Part shown: one piece after another, positions 28,045 to 36,866 of the stretch
Numbering within the stretch: the stretch's first letter is position 1
Layout: each line of letters begins with the position of its first letter
Assembly (NCBI RefSeq): GCF_036825535.1
Contig: NZ_CP098813.1
Coordinates: 1,798,001 to 1,862,000, forward strand
From: Parasalinivibrio latis
Lineage (GTDB): Bacteria; Pseudomonadota; Gammaproteobacteria; Enterobacterales; Vibrionaceae
Reading direction: 5' to 3'
Length of the DNA stretch: 64,000 bases
Translations under genes and position numbers: made by a program
The notes under the pieces: generated by a model
Seen by the model: the letters and a program-made list of their open reading frames with translations, nothing else
Told to the model about the DNA's origin: nothing
Databases searched by the model: none

Positions 28045-28542
28045 TTAATTTTCGTTCAGTTTCTTTAATATGTTTTCTAATATTTTTTCTGGAGAGCAAC
28101 TGATATCAATAAACAGAGCATCTTCTTCGACACTAGGTTCAACCAATGTAGCAAACTGGCTCTTCAACATTTCGTAGCCATTAAAAAAATGATCATTTCT
28201 TTTCTGATATCGCCGCCAAATGGTTTCAAACTCACCTTGAAGGTAAACAACGGTCAAATTTTCGTTTCCGTCTCGTAAGATATCTCTGTATTGGGGTTTG
28301 AGTGCAGAACATGCTATCACCACTTCATTTTCCATATTAAGGATAAGATTAAGTGTCTTGAGCCAGCCAATACGGTCTTCATCTAAAAGTGGAATACCGT
28401 TACGCATTTTCTCCACGTTTTCTTTTGGATGGTAATCATCTCCGTCGAAAAACTGGAATCCCAACGCCTCAGCAAGCGCACTTCCGATAAGACTTTTCCC
28501 ACAGCCTGACACCCCCATAACTAATATTTTTTTATCATCCAT
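28045..28542 (-). CDS. gntK: Gluconokinase
   Basis: The protein has 165 residues, the usual size. Walker A is GVSGCGKS, followed by DGDDYHP and the CSALKPQYRDILR motif of the GntK family. It phosphorylates gluconate (or a close aldonate) to 6-phosphogluconate with ATP. It lies between the TRAP transporter and the gnd-like gene, which fits an uptake-phosphorylation-oxidation route. Confidence 0.9.
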   Translation of the reverse strand: MDDKKILVMGVSGCGKSLIGSALAEALGFQFFDGDDYHPKENVEKMRNGIPLLDEDRIGWLKTLNLILNMENEVVIACSALKPQYRDILRDGNENLTVVYLQGEFETIWRRYQKRNDHFFNGYEMLKSQFATLVEPSVEEDALFIDISCSPEKILENILKKLNEN

Positions 28543-28606
28543 TGATATAAATCCCTGATCCAGTCTGTAGTTGTGAAATAACTAATACTTGAACTTGTCA
28601 CTTATG

Positions 28607-30043
28607 TCATTTCCACCAAAGAGCCAATTCTGGGAAGACTATAACAAGAGAAAGCACTGAAATTTGCAATACAATAAATGGTAAGAGGGAAGAAAATATC
28701 TCTCCCAAACTAATATCTTTTGGTGCAACAGATTTCAAATAAAATGCAGCTGGACCAAACGGTGGTGATAAAAATGCCACTTGCATATTCAGGCAAAAAA
28801 CCACTCCAAACCATACCGGATCCATGCCGAGTCCGGTAATAATTGGTACGAATATAGGCATGGTTAAAAGTGCCACTCCAACCCAGTCTAAAAACATACC
28901 GAGTACAAACAAAATGACCATCATGATCAGCAACGTAGTCATGGCGTCACCGCCACTTAAGGCCATTATGGTTTGCTCGACAAATTCAATGCCCCCCATC
29001 AGATTGTAAACTCCGACCAACGCAGAAGCTCCAATGCCTATCCATATAATCATTCCACATGTTTGCATGGTAGCAATGGCAGACTCTTTCAGCATTATCC
29101 AATTTAATTCTTTTCTGATGGCTGCGCTTAAAGCGATTCCGACGACACCCAAAGCTGACGCTTCGGTTACAGAAGCAATTCCGGTGTAGATGCTACCTAA
29201 CACCGTAACTACCGCTAAAAGAGGAAAAAACAATGCCTTGAAATAGTTTTGTTCCTTTTGCGTATCTACCGCTAATTCGTCATCTGAAGGTAGAGGTGCA
29301 AGATTCGGGTTAATTTTGCAACGCACAAGAACGTAAATGATGTAAAATGCTCCTAGTATAAATGCCGGTAAGAATGCAGACTTAAACAAATCCCCTATTG
29401 ATACGGATGCTGAAAGGCCATATATAATTAATACTATGCTTGGTGGTAACATCGTACCAAGCGCACCCCCGGCGCACGTTGTTCCAATAGCCAATTTACG
29501 GTCGTAACCTAACCTCAACATTTGTGGTAACGCAATAATACCTAGCAGCACAGTCTCACCTCCGATAACGCCTGACATTGATGCTAGAACAAGTGCAACA
29601 ATCAAGGTCTGTACTGCTACGCCACCTCTAATTTTTCGTCCCAGACTCTTCATTGCATCAAATAAATCTCTGGCGATTCCGGAGCGGTCGAGCATTGCTG
29701 CCATCAGAACGAACATTGGTACAGCAAGAAAAACATAACTGTTTACGAAGCTATATATTCGGCTAGTAATCAATGGTAGTGCGTCAACACCAAACCATCC
29801 TAGGGTAAAAATAAGAGCAACCAAACCTGTAACAAAAGCTAACTGCATCCCTGTTAGAAGCAACACTACCATTAAAAGCAACATCAAGAGGCTGCCGTAA
29901 CCAATTCCTATTGAGGATAAATCAAATAATTTCTTATCTATGTTAAATAAACCGATAGCAAAACCTAGAGTAACTAATCCGATTATCAATGGCAGAAAAG
30001 CATGTCTGCTTAACACGTGTCTGATAGAAGATAAATCAATCAT
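28607..30043 (-). CDS. TRAP transporter large membrane subunit (DctM type)
   Basis: The protein has 478 residues from the ATG at 30043, which has GGAGG eight bases upstream and overlaps the DctQ stop by eight bases. About twelve or more membrane helices are visible. Typical motifs are FVLMAAMLDRSG, GGETVLLGIIALP, CAGGALGTMLPPSI and ASALVGVYNLMGG. It forms the sodium-driven channel of a tripartite ATP-independent periplasmic transporter, here probably for gluconate or a related sugar acid. Confidence 0.9.
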   Translation of the reverse strand: MIDLSSIRHVLSRHAFLPLIIGLVTLGFAIGLFNIDKKLFDLSSIGIGYGSLLMLLLMVVLLLTGMQLAFVTGLVALIFTLGWFGVDALPLITSRIYSFVNSYVFLAVPMFVLMAAMLDRSGIARDLFDAMKSLGRKIRGGVAVQTLIVALVLASMSGVIGGETVLLGIIALPQMLRLGYDRKLAIGTTCAGGALGTMLPPSIVLIIYGLSASVSIGDLFKSAFLPAFILGAFYIIYVLVRCKINPNLAPLPSDDELAVDTQKEQNYFKALFFPLLAVVTVLGSIYTGIASVTEASALGVVGIALSAAIRKELNWIMLKESAIATMQTCGMIIWIGIGASALVGVYNLMGGIEFVEQTIMALSGGDAMTTLLIMMVILFVLGMFLDWVGVALLTMPIFVPIITGLGMDPVWFGVVFCLNMQVAFLSPPFGPAAFYLKSVAPKDISLGEIFSSLLPFIVLQISVLSLVIVFPELALWWK

Positions 30044-30581
30044 TATTATCCTCCACAAACTCTTTAAGCTCATTAATTAGGTGCAATAGAAACTGAATAA
30101 ACATTAAAATAACCGCTCCAAAAATCAGACCTTTAAGTAACGCAGGATATGGTGGATTCCACGCTGTTCCCGATGTTTCTAATCTAAATTCCCCCCACGG
30201 GGCATACCATGAATTTCCGACCATATGATAAGCGGCATAAATGAGTAGACCACTGAATAGCATCCCAGAAAGATGATGAAAAATATTCAGATAATGTCTA
30301 GTTTTGGATGAAACCGCATCGTAAATCAGTACTACTCGAACATGTTTGTTAGTGGCCAGTGCATAAGAACCACCAATCACAAATAGGGAACCACCTATAA
30401 AAGATGCAGTCTCATGAACCCAAATCGTTGGTGAATTGAAAACATAACGATTTAACACTTCGTAGAAAGAAATTATCACAGTAAAAATAAACAACAAGCT
30501 AAAAAACTCACTTATCTTAATAATCAATTTATCCAAAATATTTAAGGGTCTTTCTACCCTACTTTGTTTTAATTTTTTCAT
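30036..30581 (-). CDS. TRAP transporter small membrane subunit (DctQ type)
   Basis: The protein has about 181 residues with four hydrophobic helices, and the DctQ-like stretch EVLNRYVFNSPTIWVHETASF in the first half. It stabilises the large subunit and helps the binding protein dock. The start is uncertain by a few codons: a TTG nine bases upstream is also in frame. Confidence 0.85.
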   Translation of the reverse strand: MKKLKQSRVERPLNILDKLIIKISEFFSLLFIFTVIISFYEVLNRYVFNSPTIWVHETASFIGGSLFVIGGSYALATNKHVRVVLIYDAVSSKTRHYLNIFHHLSGMLFSGLLIYAAYHMVGNSWYAPWGEFRLETSGTAWNPPYPALLKGLIFGAVILMFIQFLLHLINELKEFVEDNND

Positions 30582-30601
30582 ATATATCAAGCCGTAGTGC
30601 T

Positions 30602-30623
30602 GGGAGGCAAGTAAGTGCCTCCC
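30602..30623 (-). promoter_or_regulatory. Intercistronic stem-loop after dctP
   Basis: A perfect 8-bp stem (GGGAGGCA with complement) and six-base loop lie between the binding-protein gene and the small membrane subunit. There is no T-run on the coding strand. It matches the arrangement in the ABC operon at 9064-9091 and may raise binding-protein mRNA over the membrane genes. Confidence 0.55.
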
Positions 30624-30636
30624 TATTTAGGATAAT

Positions 30637-31653
30637 TTATAGAAGACCCGCGTCTTTAAGGTAAGACGTAATAGACTGATATACTTTCTTTGCATTGGGA
30701 GATCGTTCGGCAAATTTCTCCCATTCCCCCATAGCAATCTGTCTAAACTTTTTTCGTTCTTCCATTGACCAATCATGAATTGTGATTTTGGGATTCTGTC
30801 GCGCCTGTTTCACGGCTTGTTGATCTGCGATACGAAGTTGAGTTGTAATATCCTGAGCAAAATCACGTACTGACACCGTTAAGATTTGTTTTAGGTCATC
30901 AGGCAATTGATCCCATTTCTTCTGACTCATTGAAATATCGATAGTCGGAAGTGAATGGAAACCTGGTTGAACTGGGTGAGTTGCCACATCATTCATGCCC
31001 GCATTATGGTTAGTCGAGAAAACAGTGTAGTCTGCGGCATCAATGACCCCTTTACTCAATCCAGTAAACACCTCTGAACCTGGAAGGTTTACCGGAGCTG
31101 CACCTGCAGCAGCAAAGACTTGCTGAACCAAACCCTCAGGAGCCCTAAGCTTTAAACCTTTAAGATCAGCCACCCCATTCAACGGCACCTTTGATACAAA
31201 CGCTTCTACACCGGTTGTTGAACCTCCAATATATTTCACTCCGTAAGGTGCGTAGAGTTCGGTCATCAGTTCAAATCCACCACCGTAGTTAATGTATTGG
31301 AGTAATTGACGTGTATCAGACCAAGCACCAACCATATTCCCAATGAGTCCAAATGCAGGATCTTTTCCCGAGAAGTAGCCCGTTGCTGTTACATGCCCAT
31401 CAATAATCCCCAATGATATGGCATCTAATGTTTCTGTATGTTTTACCACCGCTCCAACTGGCAAAATATCTATTTCAATTCTACCTCCAGACATTTTTTC
31501 AACGCGCTCAGTCCATTCTTCCTGAACCTGAAAGTTTTTATCGCCTGATGGATCACTAGATTGAAATTTAAAGTTGAAATCAGCACCTATTGCTGAAAAT
31601 GAAAGTAGAGACAAAGCTGTTGAGGCAGTCAGAGTTTTCAATGTGTCCTTCAT
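30637..31653 (-). CDS. TRAP transporter substrate-binding protein (DctP type)
   Basis: The protein has 338 residues with a signal peptide ending about residue 23 (AIGA-D). The fold is DctP-like: MSGGRIEIDILPVGAVV, DLKGLKLRAPEGL with the carboxylate-binding Arg, and EVFTGLSKGVIDAADYTV. It binds the substrate in the periplasm. It is the first gene of the operon and lies just after two GntR-type operators. The gluconokinase downstream points to gluconate or another aldonate as ligand. Confidence 0.9.
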   Translation of the reverse strand: MKDTLKTLTASTALSLLSFSAIGADFNFKFQSSDPSGDKNFQVQEEWTERVEKMSGGRIEIDILPVGAVVKHTETLDAISLGIIDGHVTATGYFSGKDPAFGLIGNMVGAWSDTRQLLQYINYGGGFELMTELYAPYGVKYIGGSTTGVEAFVSKVPLNGVADLKGLKLRAPEGLVQQVFAAAGAAPVNLPGSEVFTGLSKGVIDAADYTVFSTNHNAGMNDVATHPVQPGFHSLPTIDISMSQKKWDQLPDDLKQILTVSVRDFAQDITTQLRIADQQAVKQARQNPKITIHDWSMEERKKFRQIAMGEWEKFAERSPNAKKVYQSITSYLKDAGLL

Positions 31654-31686
31654 GAGTTAGTCCTTTTCTCAATTAACTTGTTATTG

Positions 31687-31702
31687 ATGTTACCGATAAC
31701 AT
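31687..31702. promoter_or_regulatory. GntR-type operator 1
   Basis: The sequence is ATGTTACCGATAACAT, one base short of a perfect palindrome. It lies 34 bp upstream of the dctP start and matches the LacI-family gluconate repressor consensus. Confidence 0.8.
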
Positions 31703-31707
31703 TTTCG

Positions 31708-31723
31708 ATGTTACCGGTAACAT
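31708..31723. promoter_or_regulatory. GntR-type operator 2
   Basis: The sequence is ATGTTACCGGTAACAT, a perfect palindrome. Its centre is 21 bp from operator 1, two helical turns, so two repressor dimers could bind on one face. A further TGTAACAT half-site follows at 31726. Confidence 0.85.
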
Positions 31724-31989
31724 TTTGTAACATCTTCGACATCGATCACATTTTGTTAAAATATAGATCATTTCAATAACATTTCGACTTTTCTTGAAGC
31801 GGGAGAAATTTGGTTATCGTGAGAGCGGATATTGAACAAGTAGATTAAGGCAAACTTTAAATATAAAGCCTCGTCCGTTGTTCGACTTAGTTGCTTAGTG
31901 ACAACCAGTATGGCTGGAGAATTGGGCTGATACAGAAGTACCGAATGCAATAGAGAATATAGTCTGCTGTTATCGAAGGATTGGGTTTT
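31724..31989. other. Non-coding stretch between gluconate block and ackA
   Basis: The rest of this 390-bp gap (31654-32043) holds only the operators and the ackA terminator. I see no supported gene. A short open frame on the minus strand has no ribosome site and an unlikely composition. Confidence 0.5.
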
Positions 31990-32023
31990 GCAAAAAAGGC
32001 CGCCTGTTTTCACAAGCGGCCTT
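31990..32023 (-). terminator. Intrinsic terminator of ackA
   Basis: An 8-bp GC-rich stem (AAGGCCGC with complement) is followed on the minus strand by a T-run. It sits 20 bp after the ackA stop codon. Confidence 0.85.
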
Positions 32024-32043
32024 CATCAACTTTTCTTATAAGG

Positions 32044-33240
32044 TTATTTTGCCAGCTCTGCTGCCTGCTGAGCGATAACCAGTTCTTCGTTGGTTGGAAT
32101 AACCATAGCTACGGCATTCAGCATTTCTGACTTGGCAATAATGCCAGCGTTACCGAAGCGCGCATCTTCATTGCCTTTTTTATCTTCGACAAAGCCCAGC
32201 AGACGCAGGTTCTTCAGGATTTCACGGCGAATTGGCAGTGAGTTTTCGCCAATGCCACCGGTAAAGATGATTGCATCCAAATGATCCAATGGGATCATGT
32301 AAGAACCGATGTACTTGGCAACACGGTATGAGAACAGCTCATAAGCCAGTTTCGCGCCTTCGTGTCCCTGCTCCATCGCTTCGACAATACCGCGGGCATC
32401 AGAAGTCAGGCCAGATACACCGAGGAAGCCGGATTTCTTGTTCAGGCTTTCAAATACCTGCTCTGGTTCCCAGCCTTTTTTCAGCAGGAACTCGATGATA
32501 CCTGGGTCCAGATCACCGGAACGCGTGCCCATCATCAGGCCTGCTAGCGGTGTGAAGCCCATTGAGGTATCAACGCTCTCACCGTTGTTGATGGCACAAA
32601 CAGAGGCACCATTACCGAGGTGAACAGAGATAAAGCTGCACTGCTCTACCGGCTTGCCCAACTGTCGGGCAGCTTCTCGGCTTACATAGTAGTGACTGGT
32701 ACCGTGAAAACCGTAACGGCGGATACCGTACTTGCTGTAAAGCTCGCTGTCGATAGCACCGGTATAAGCTTTCTTCGGCATGCTTTGGTGGAAAGCGGTA
32801 TCGAATACTGCAACCTGTGGCAATCCAGGGAAGGCGTTTTGTGCTGCTTTAATTCCGAGTACGTGAGATGGGTTATGAAGTGGGGCTAAATCTGACAAAG
32901 CATCGATTTGTTCCAGCACATCGTTATCGATCAGAGTTGCTTTGGTAAAGCATTCTCCGCCGTGAACAACACGGTGGCCAATGGCAACCACTTTGTCACT
33001 GAGTTTTTCAGCCTGGATAAGGCCAACAATCAGGTCAACAGCCTGTTGGTGGTGGCTCTCACCCGGCTTAAGATTTACTTCTGACTTCTCTCCGTGAAGT
33101 TTCCAGCTGACACGAGCCTCGTCGAGGCCAAAGCACTCTCCCAGACCTGATAACACTGTATTCCCTGTTTCAGCTTCCATCAGTGCAAACTTCAAAGATG
33201 AGCTGCCTGAGTTCAGGACGAGTACTAAAGAATTGTTCAT
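32044..33240 (-). CDS. ackA: Acetate kinase
   Basis: The protein has 398 residues from the ATG at 33240, which has GAGAG upstream. The family motifs LVLNSGSSSLKFAL, GHRVVHGG, VFDTAFHQSMP, YGFHGTSHYYVS and MMGTRSGDLDPG are all present, including the catalytic Arg and His residues. It makes ATP and acetate from acetyl phosphate, or the reverse. The usual partner gene pta is not next to it: a terminator follows directly. The upstream gap has an FNR-like site. Confidence 0.96.
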   Translation of the reverse strand: MNNSLVLVLNSGSSSLKFALMEAETGNTVLSGLGECFGLDEARVSWKLHGEKSEVNLKPGESHHQQAVDLIVGLIQAEKLSDKVVAIGHRVVHGGECFTKATLIDNDVLEQIDALSDLAPLHNPSHVLGIKAAQNAFPGLPQVAVFDTAFHQSMPKKAYTGAIDSELYSKYGIRRYGFHGTSHYYVSREAARQLGKPVEQCSFISVHLGNGASVCAINNGESVDTSMGFTPLAGLMMGTRSGDLDPGIIEFLLKKGWEPEQVFESLNKKSGFLGVSGLTSDARGIVEAMEQGHEGAKLAYELFSYRVAKYIGSYMIPLDHLDAIIFTGGIGENSLPIRREILKNLRLLGFVEDKKGNEDARFGNAGIIAKSEMLNAVAMVIPTNEELVIAQQAAELAK

Positions 33241-33344
33241 AAACACTCTCGTTGCTTCGTGTAGTGACGTTCAAGACCATTATTCAATTTTTTTTGAATC
33301 CTTCAACACATGCTTTAACTGCTCAACTTTTATTTAGCCGCTTA

Positions 33345-33358
33345 ATGAGCCAGATCAA
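33345..33358. promoter_or_regulatory. FNR/CRP-like half-conserved site upstream of ackA
   Basis: The sequence ATGAGCCAGATCAA shares its last 12 bases with the better site in the nap-narQ gap (57667-57680). It lies about 105 bp upstream of ackA. The left half-site is poor, so the call is tentative. The rest of the 361-bp ackA-ligase gap shows no other signal. Confidence 0.35.
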
Positions 33359-33601
33359 TTTTTACAAAAAGACACAATTTGCCTGATTTGCAAGCAGAAT
33401 CTCGGTCACGATCTGATGTGGTTAACATATTATTTTCAAATGATTTACTAGACTTGTTCAAAGAGTTACCTGTATCAAGTATTCGCATATGAAATCCGTC
33501 CAACACTTGACGGAGTAAATGCTCTAACTGTACGTTAACATTTCAATAACACTTAATTTATAACGACACTCTATTCTTACTTCGCTCTCAAGGGGGACAG
33601 C

Positions 33602-35248
33602 ATGACCCAACCCAAACCCTATCAACAGATGCTCAAATGGGCAGTTGAACGTGGTGACGAGGTATTCCTGCGACAGATTATCAACCGGGAGTTTAAAGAC
33701 TTTACCTACGCCCAGGTTGTCGACCAGGCACTCAGTATGGTTTCGGCACTTTTGAATAAAGGACTGGTCCCCGGTGACAAAGTGGCCCTTATTTCAAAAA
33801 ACTGTGCAGAATGGTTTATCGCAGATCTCGCCATGCAGCTTGGTAGCTACATCAGTGTGCCAGTATTCCCTACAGCAGGCTCAGACACCATAGACCACGT
33901 ACTCTCCCACAGTGAATCCAAAGCTGTTTTTATCGGTAAATTGGACGACACCACTGCAATTGAGACGTCATTGCGCCAGTTTCCCGACCTGATCACTATT
34001 GCATTTCCCTACCCGACTGCAACTTGTCAACACCAGTGGAATGATCTGGTAGCTGCGCATCCGGCAAGTGCTGAGCGCCCTTCGCACCGTGATGAAGACT
34101 TGATGTCTATCGTTTATACATCTGGTACATCCGGGCTGCCCAAGGGTGCGATGCTTAGCTACGGCGCATATGCGTGGTCTGTACAACGTCTGATTGACCA
34201 TATCGGTATCCAGGAAAATGACCGTTTGTTCTCCTACCTGCCGCTGGCACACATTACCGAGCGTGTTTACATCATGGGCAGTGCAATGATGGGCGGCGTC
34301 CCTACTGCCTTCCCTGAATCTCTCGATACCTTTATCGACGATGTGAAGATGCAACGGCCGACGTTGTTTATCTCCGTTCCTCGCCTGTGGACGCTGTTTG
34401 AACAACGCATTCAGGAAAAACTGCCGGAGGCCAAACTCAACCTGCTGCTGAAAATTCCGTTTGTCAGTGGCTTGATAAAGAAAAAGCTCGCAGATGGCTT
34501 GGGCCTTGATAAAGCGCGTGTACTGGGTTGTGGCTCTGCCCCAGTATCTGCCGGGCTTTTGGAGTGGTACCGCAAAATTGGCCTTAACATTACCGAAGCA
34601 TGGGGCATGACCGAAGCCTATGCCTATACCACACTGAACTACCCTTTCCGCGCAGACAAAATCGGTACAGTTGGTAACGCCGGCCCGGGTATTGAGCTGA
34701 AAATCGCCGGTGATGGAGAGGTGCTGGTCAAAGGTGGCGGTTTGTTCTCCGGATATTACAAAAATGAAGACGCTTCAAATGAATCCCTGGTTGACGGTTG
34801 GCTCCATACTGGTGATATCGGTGAACTCGACAGCGAAGGTTACCTCACTATCAATGGGCGTAAGAATGATACGTTCAAGACAGCCAAAGGGAAGTTTGTC
34901 AGCCCGGTTCCTATCGAAAAGCGCCTGTTCGAACTGAGTAATGTAGAAATGATGTGCCTGATTGGCTCCGGGTTGCCTGGCCCGGTTTTGCTGGCGCTTC
35001 CTCACAGCTTCCCGGATTTCGACCGCGAACGTTATGAGCGGAAGATCCATAAAGTCATTGAAACGATGAACAGTGAACTTGAGTCGCATGCGCATATCAA
35101 AGGTGTCTACCTTATCAAGGTGCCATGGAGCATTGAAAACGGCCTGTTGACACCAACCCTGAAGATCAAGCGCCACCTGCTTGAGAAGAAGTACCATGAC
35201 ATCGGCGCGAATTGGCCATCCGGCAAACTGATTCAGTGGGAAGATTAA
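33602..35248 (+). CDS. AMP-binding acyl-CoA synthetase (long-chain fatty acid type)
   Basis: This 548-residue protein is an adenylate-forming enzyme. The phosphate-binding loop is SIVYTSGTSGLPKGAM, followed by YLPLAHITERV, WGMTEAYAYTTLN and WLHTGDIGELDSEGYLTINGRKND in the usual order. The last part (KTAKGKFVSPVPIE and TPTLKIKRH) matches long-chain fatty-acid-CoA ligases. It activates a fatty acid to its CoA ester. It is a single gene with a strong terminator, and CAAGGGGG precedes the start. Confidence 0.88.
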   Translation: MTQPKPYQQMLKWAVERGDEVFLRQIINREFKDFTYAQVVDQALSMVSALLNKGLVPGDKVALISKNCAEWFIADLAMQLGSYISVPVFPTAGSDTIDHVLSHSESKAVFIGKLDDTTAIETSLRQFPDLITIAFPYPTATCQHQWNDLVAAHPASAERPSHRDEDLMSIVYTSGTSGLPKGAMLSYGAYAWSVQRLIDHIGIQENDRLFSYLPLAHITERVYIMGSAMMGGVPTAFPESLDTFIDDVKMQRPTLFISVPRLWTLFEQRIQEKLPEAKLNLLLKIPFVSGLIKKKLADGLGLDKARVLGCGSAPVSAGLLEWYRKIGLNITEAWGMTEAYAYTTLNYPFRADKIGTVGNAGPGIELKIAGDGEVLVKGGGLFSGYYKNEDASNESLVDGWLHTGDIGELDSEGYLTINGRKNDTFKTAKGKFVSPVPIEKRLFELSNVEMMCLIGSGLPGPVLLALPHSFPDFDRERYERKIHKVIETMNSELESHAHIKGVYLIKVPWSIENGLLTPTLKIKRHLLEKKYHDIGANWPSGKLIQWED

Positions 35249-35265
35249 ACCCTTTCCCCAAAACT

Positions 35266-35296
35266 AAAACCGGCTGACACAGCCGGTTTTTTATTA
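35266..35296 (+). terminator. Intrinsic terminator of the acyl-CoA synthetase gene
   Basis: A 10-bp stem (AAAACCGGCT with complement) has a five-base loop and a T-run. Confidence 0.9.
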
Positions 35297-35362
35297 CGTC
35301 AATTATTATCGAAAAATCAGATTGCCTTGGTTTTCCCACAGTGAAAGTAGTAATATTACATA

Positions 35363-35621
35363 CCCAAGTCACCTCAAGGTGCTTGATTCAGGGTGATTTC
35401 AGTGCGTTCAATTCAAGGAAAATACCTGTAGGAATGGCCGTTCCCTTTCAAAGGTATTTGACACTGAAGTGGGCACACTGAAACACTCCCGAAGGGCGAG
35501 TTTGATTGGCTCTCATCCTGCGTTGCTGTTTCTTGATTTAGAGCCACTAGATCGTCAAAACAGTGCCTTGACTGACAGCCAATAAACTCTCGCTGAAACC
35601 TGCACCTTGAGGTGATTTGGG
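35363..35621. mobile_element. MITE-like element with terminal inverted repeats
   Basis: The ends are 20-bp inverted repeats, CCCAAGTCACCTCAAGGTGC on the left and its near-perfect complement on the right (one mismatch). Similarity continues outside as TATTAC on both sides, with a three-base insertion on the left. An inner inverted pair (around 35497-35516 and 35572-35592, with GAGTTT and ATTGGC) makes a nested fold. There is no coding capacity, so any mobility would need a transposase elsewhere. No clear target duplication is seen. Confidence 0.65.
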
Positions 35622-35665
35622 TAATACGTTTTCTATTAAGATTTCTACTAACAGAGAGTAAAGCC

Positions 35666-35965
35666 ATGAGTCAGGAAAACGACGTAACTGTATGCGAAGC
35701 CTGTGGTACCAACGCTGAAATCGGCTATATCATTGCCGAAGGTGATGACGTTGCACAAGTCACCATCACTGCAGCGGACAAAGAAACTGCGATGGCTGAA
35801 TTTGACCAGTATCTGAACCTGGCAAAACAAGTTAACGAAAACGTTGCCCACGACATGAATGCCTGTTCATTTGTACCGGGCGAAGCCATGACCGTTAACC
35901 TGAAATTTGAATGCAGCGCTGAGAAGGTTATCTTTGAACTGCGCAGCCGTTCACTAAGCCGCTAA
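35666..35965 (+). CDS. YfcZ/YiiS-family (DUF406) protein
   Basis: This 99-residue acidic protein has a CEACGTNAEIGYII opening and a second Cys near the middle (NACSFVPG), the pattern of the small YfcZ/YiiS family of enterics and vibrios. It has no signal peptide or membrane helix. The function of the family is unknown. The ATG at 35666 is preferred since AGAGAG lies upstream and relatives begin here. Confidence 0.8.
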   Translation: MSQENDVTVCEACGTNAEIGYIIAEGDDVAQVTITAADKETAMAEFDQYLNLAKQVNENVAHDMNACSFVPGEAMTVNLKFECSAEKVIFELRSRSLSR

Positions 35966-36163
35966 GCACTCGAATTTGTTGTAATTATTCAACTCGAATA
36001 CGAAAATTGAATACATTTTCACCATTTATATGAGCCTGGGCTTGTATCAATCCAAAGATTGGTGGTTATTTTTCTAGGCATTGCGCTTGAAATGCAACCA
36101 GTTGTAGTCCAAAGTGAATATTGGGTCAGGCATGACCCGGACTATATCAATCAAGGTGAAAAC

Positions 36164-36313
36164 ATGGAAAACAAAGCACGCGTGCTGTCGAGTTGGAAAC
36201 CTGCATCCAAGCGTGAAGCTGAAGCGATGTATCAGTTTTTACGCTACGAATTACAACAAAAATCAACTGTCCCAGCTTCCGGATTTATGGGATCAGTTAG
36301 AAAGTATAAATGA
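36164..36313 (+). CDS. Small hypothetical protein, 49 residues
   Basis: This short basic protein begins at an ATG with AAGGTG five bases upstream and ends just before a strong terminator, which together support a real gene. It has no membrane segment or known motif; the middle looks helical (SKREAEAMYQFLRYELQQK). A 6-bp palindrome GGGTCA/TGACCC (36123-36138) lies just upstream and may be an operator. I do not recognise the family. Confidence 0.6.
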   Translation: MENKARVLSSWKPASKREAEAMYQFLRYELQQKSTVPASGFMGSVRKYK

Positions 36314-36320
36314 TGCAAAA

Positions 36321-36344
36321 GGGGCCGAATCGGCCCCATTTTTT
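36321..36344 (+). terminator. Intrinsic terminator
   Basis: A stem GGGGCCG/CGGCCCC with a short loop and a T-run lies just after the 49-codon gene. Confidence 0.88.
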
Positions 36345-36866
36345 GTTTATTTCCCATACAAAACTCACTCAGTCCGTTCATGCATATTTCCATAAGAAAC
36401 TGACCCGTTGGCTCGGCACTAAAGATGCTTCTTTTCCACTCCCCGTACTCAGTGATATCTTCCCACATTACTAATGGTTGCAAGCCACTACACGTTTTTC
36501 GGTGATACATTATACTCGACAGACCAATATTTCAGACCCATATCCTCAGTCAATCCAAACGTAGTATACCAATTCACGCGATAAGGGGTCTTATTCTATT
36601 GATAAATAGATGATTAACACTATTGCTTCATTCATCAATTTCGGTTCGTTTTTCTAGGCAAATCACTAATCATCCCTCCCTACCTACGTTAGAATTCCCT
36701 CAGAAAATCAGGCATCTGTAGGCAGTGGGGATGTGACCCAAGGGCGGTAGCGTGGGAAAAACAGGCGTTGGTGCTGGTTACATGGTCACAGAACTATACG
36801 GCAAAACGAAGGCAGAAAAACGGGCATGACACTTCCTATTAAATGGTTAGGTTCCAAGAGTAAATA
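36345..36866. other. Non-coding left edge of the attC-bearing region
   Basis: I see no supported gene in these 522 bp. The second half (about 36700-36845) is more GC-rich than its surroundings. It ends with GTTAGGT at 36846-36852, which fits the integron core consensus GTTRRRY and precedes the first cassette-like gene, so it may be a damaged recombination site. No integrase or clear attI is present. Confidence 0.35.

Noticed and set aside
31768..32013. An 81-codon minus-strand frame between the gluconate block and ackA
   Set aside because: It overlaps the ackA terminator and has no plausible start signal or motif.
36244..36510. An 88-codon minus-strand frame across the terminator at 36321
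   Set aside because: It runs through a strong terminator hairpin and part of the 49-codon gene, with no ribosome site.
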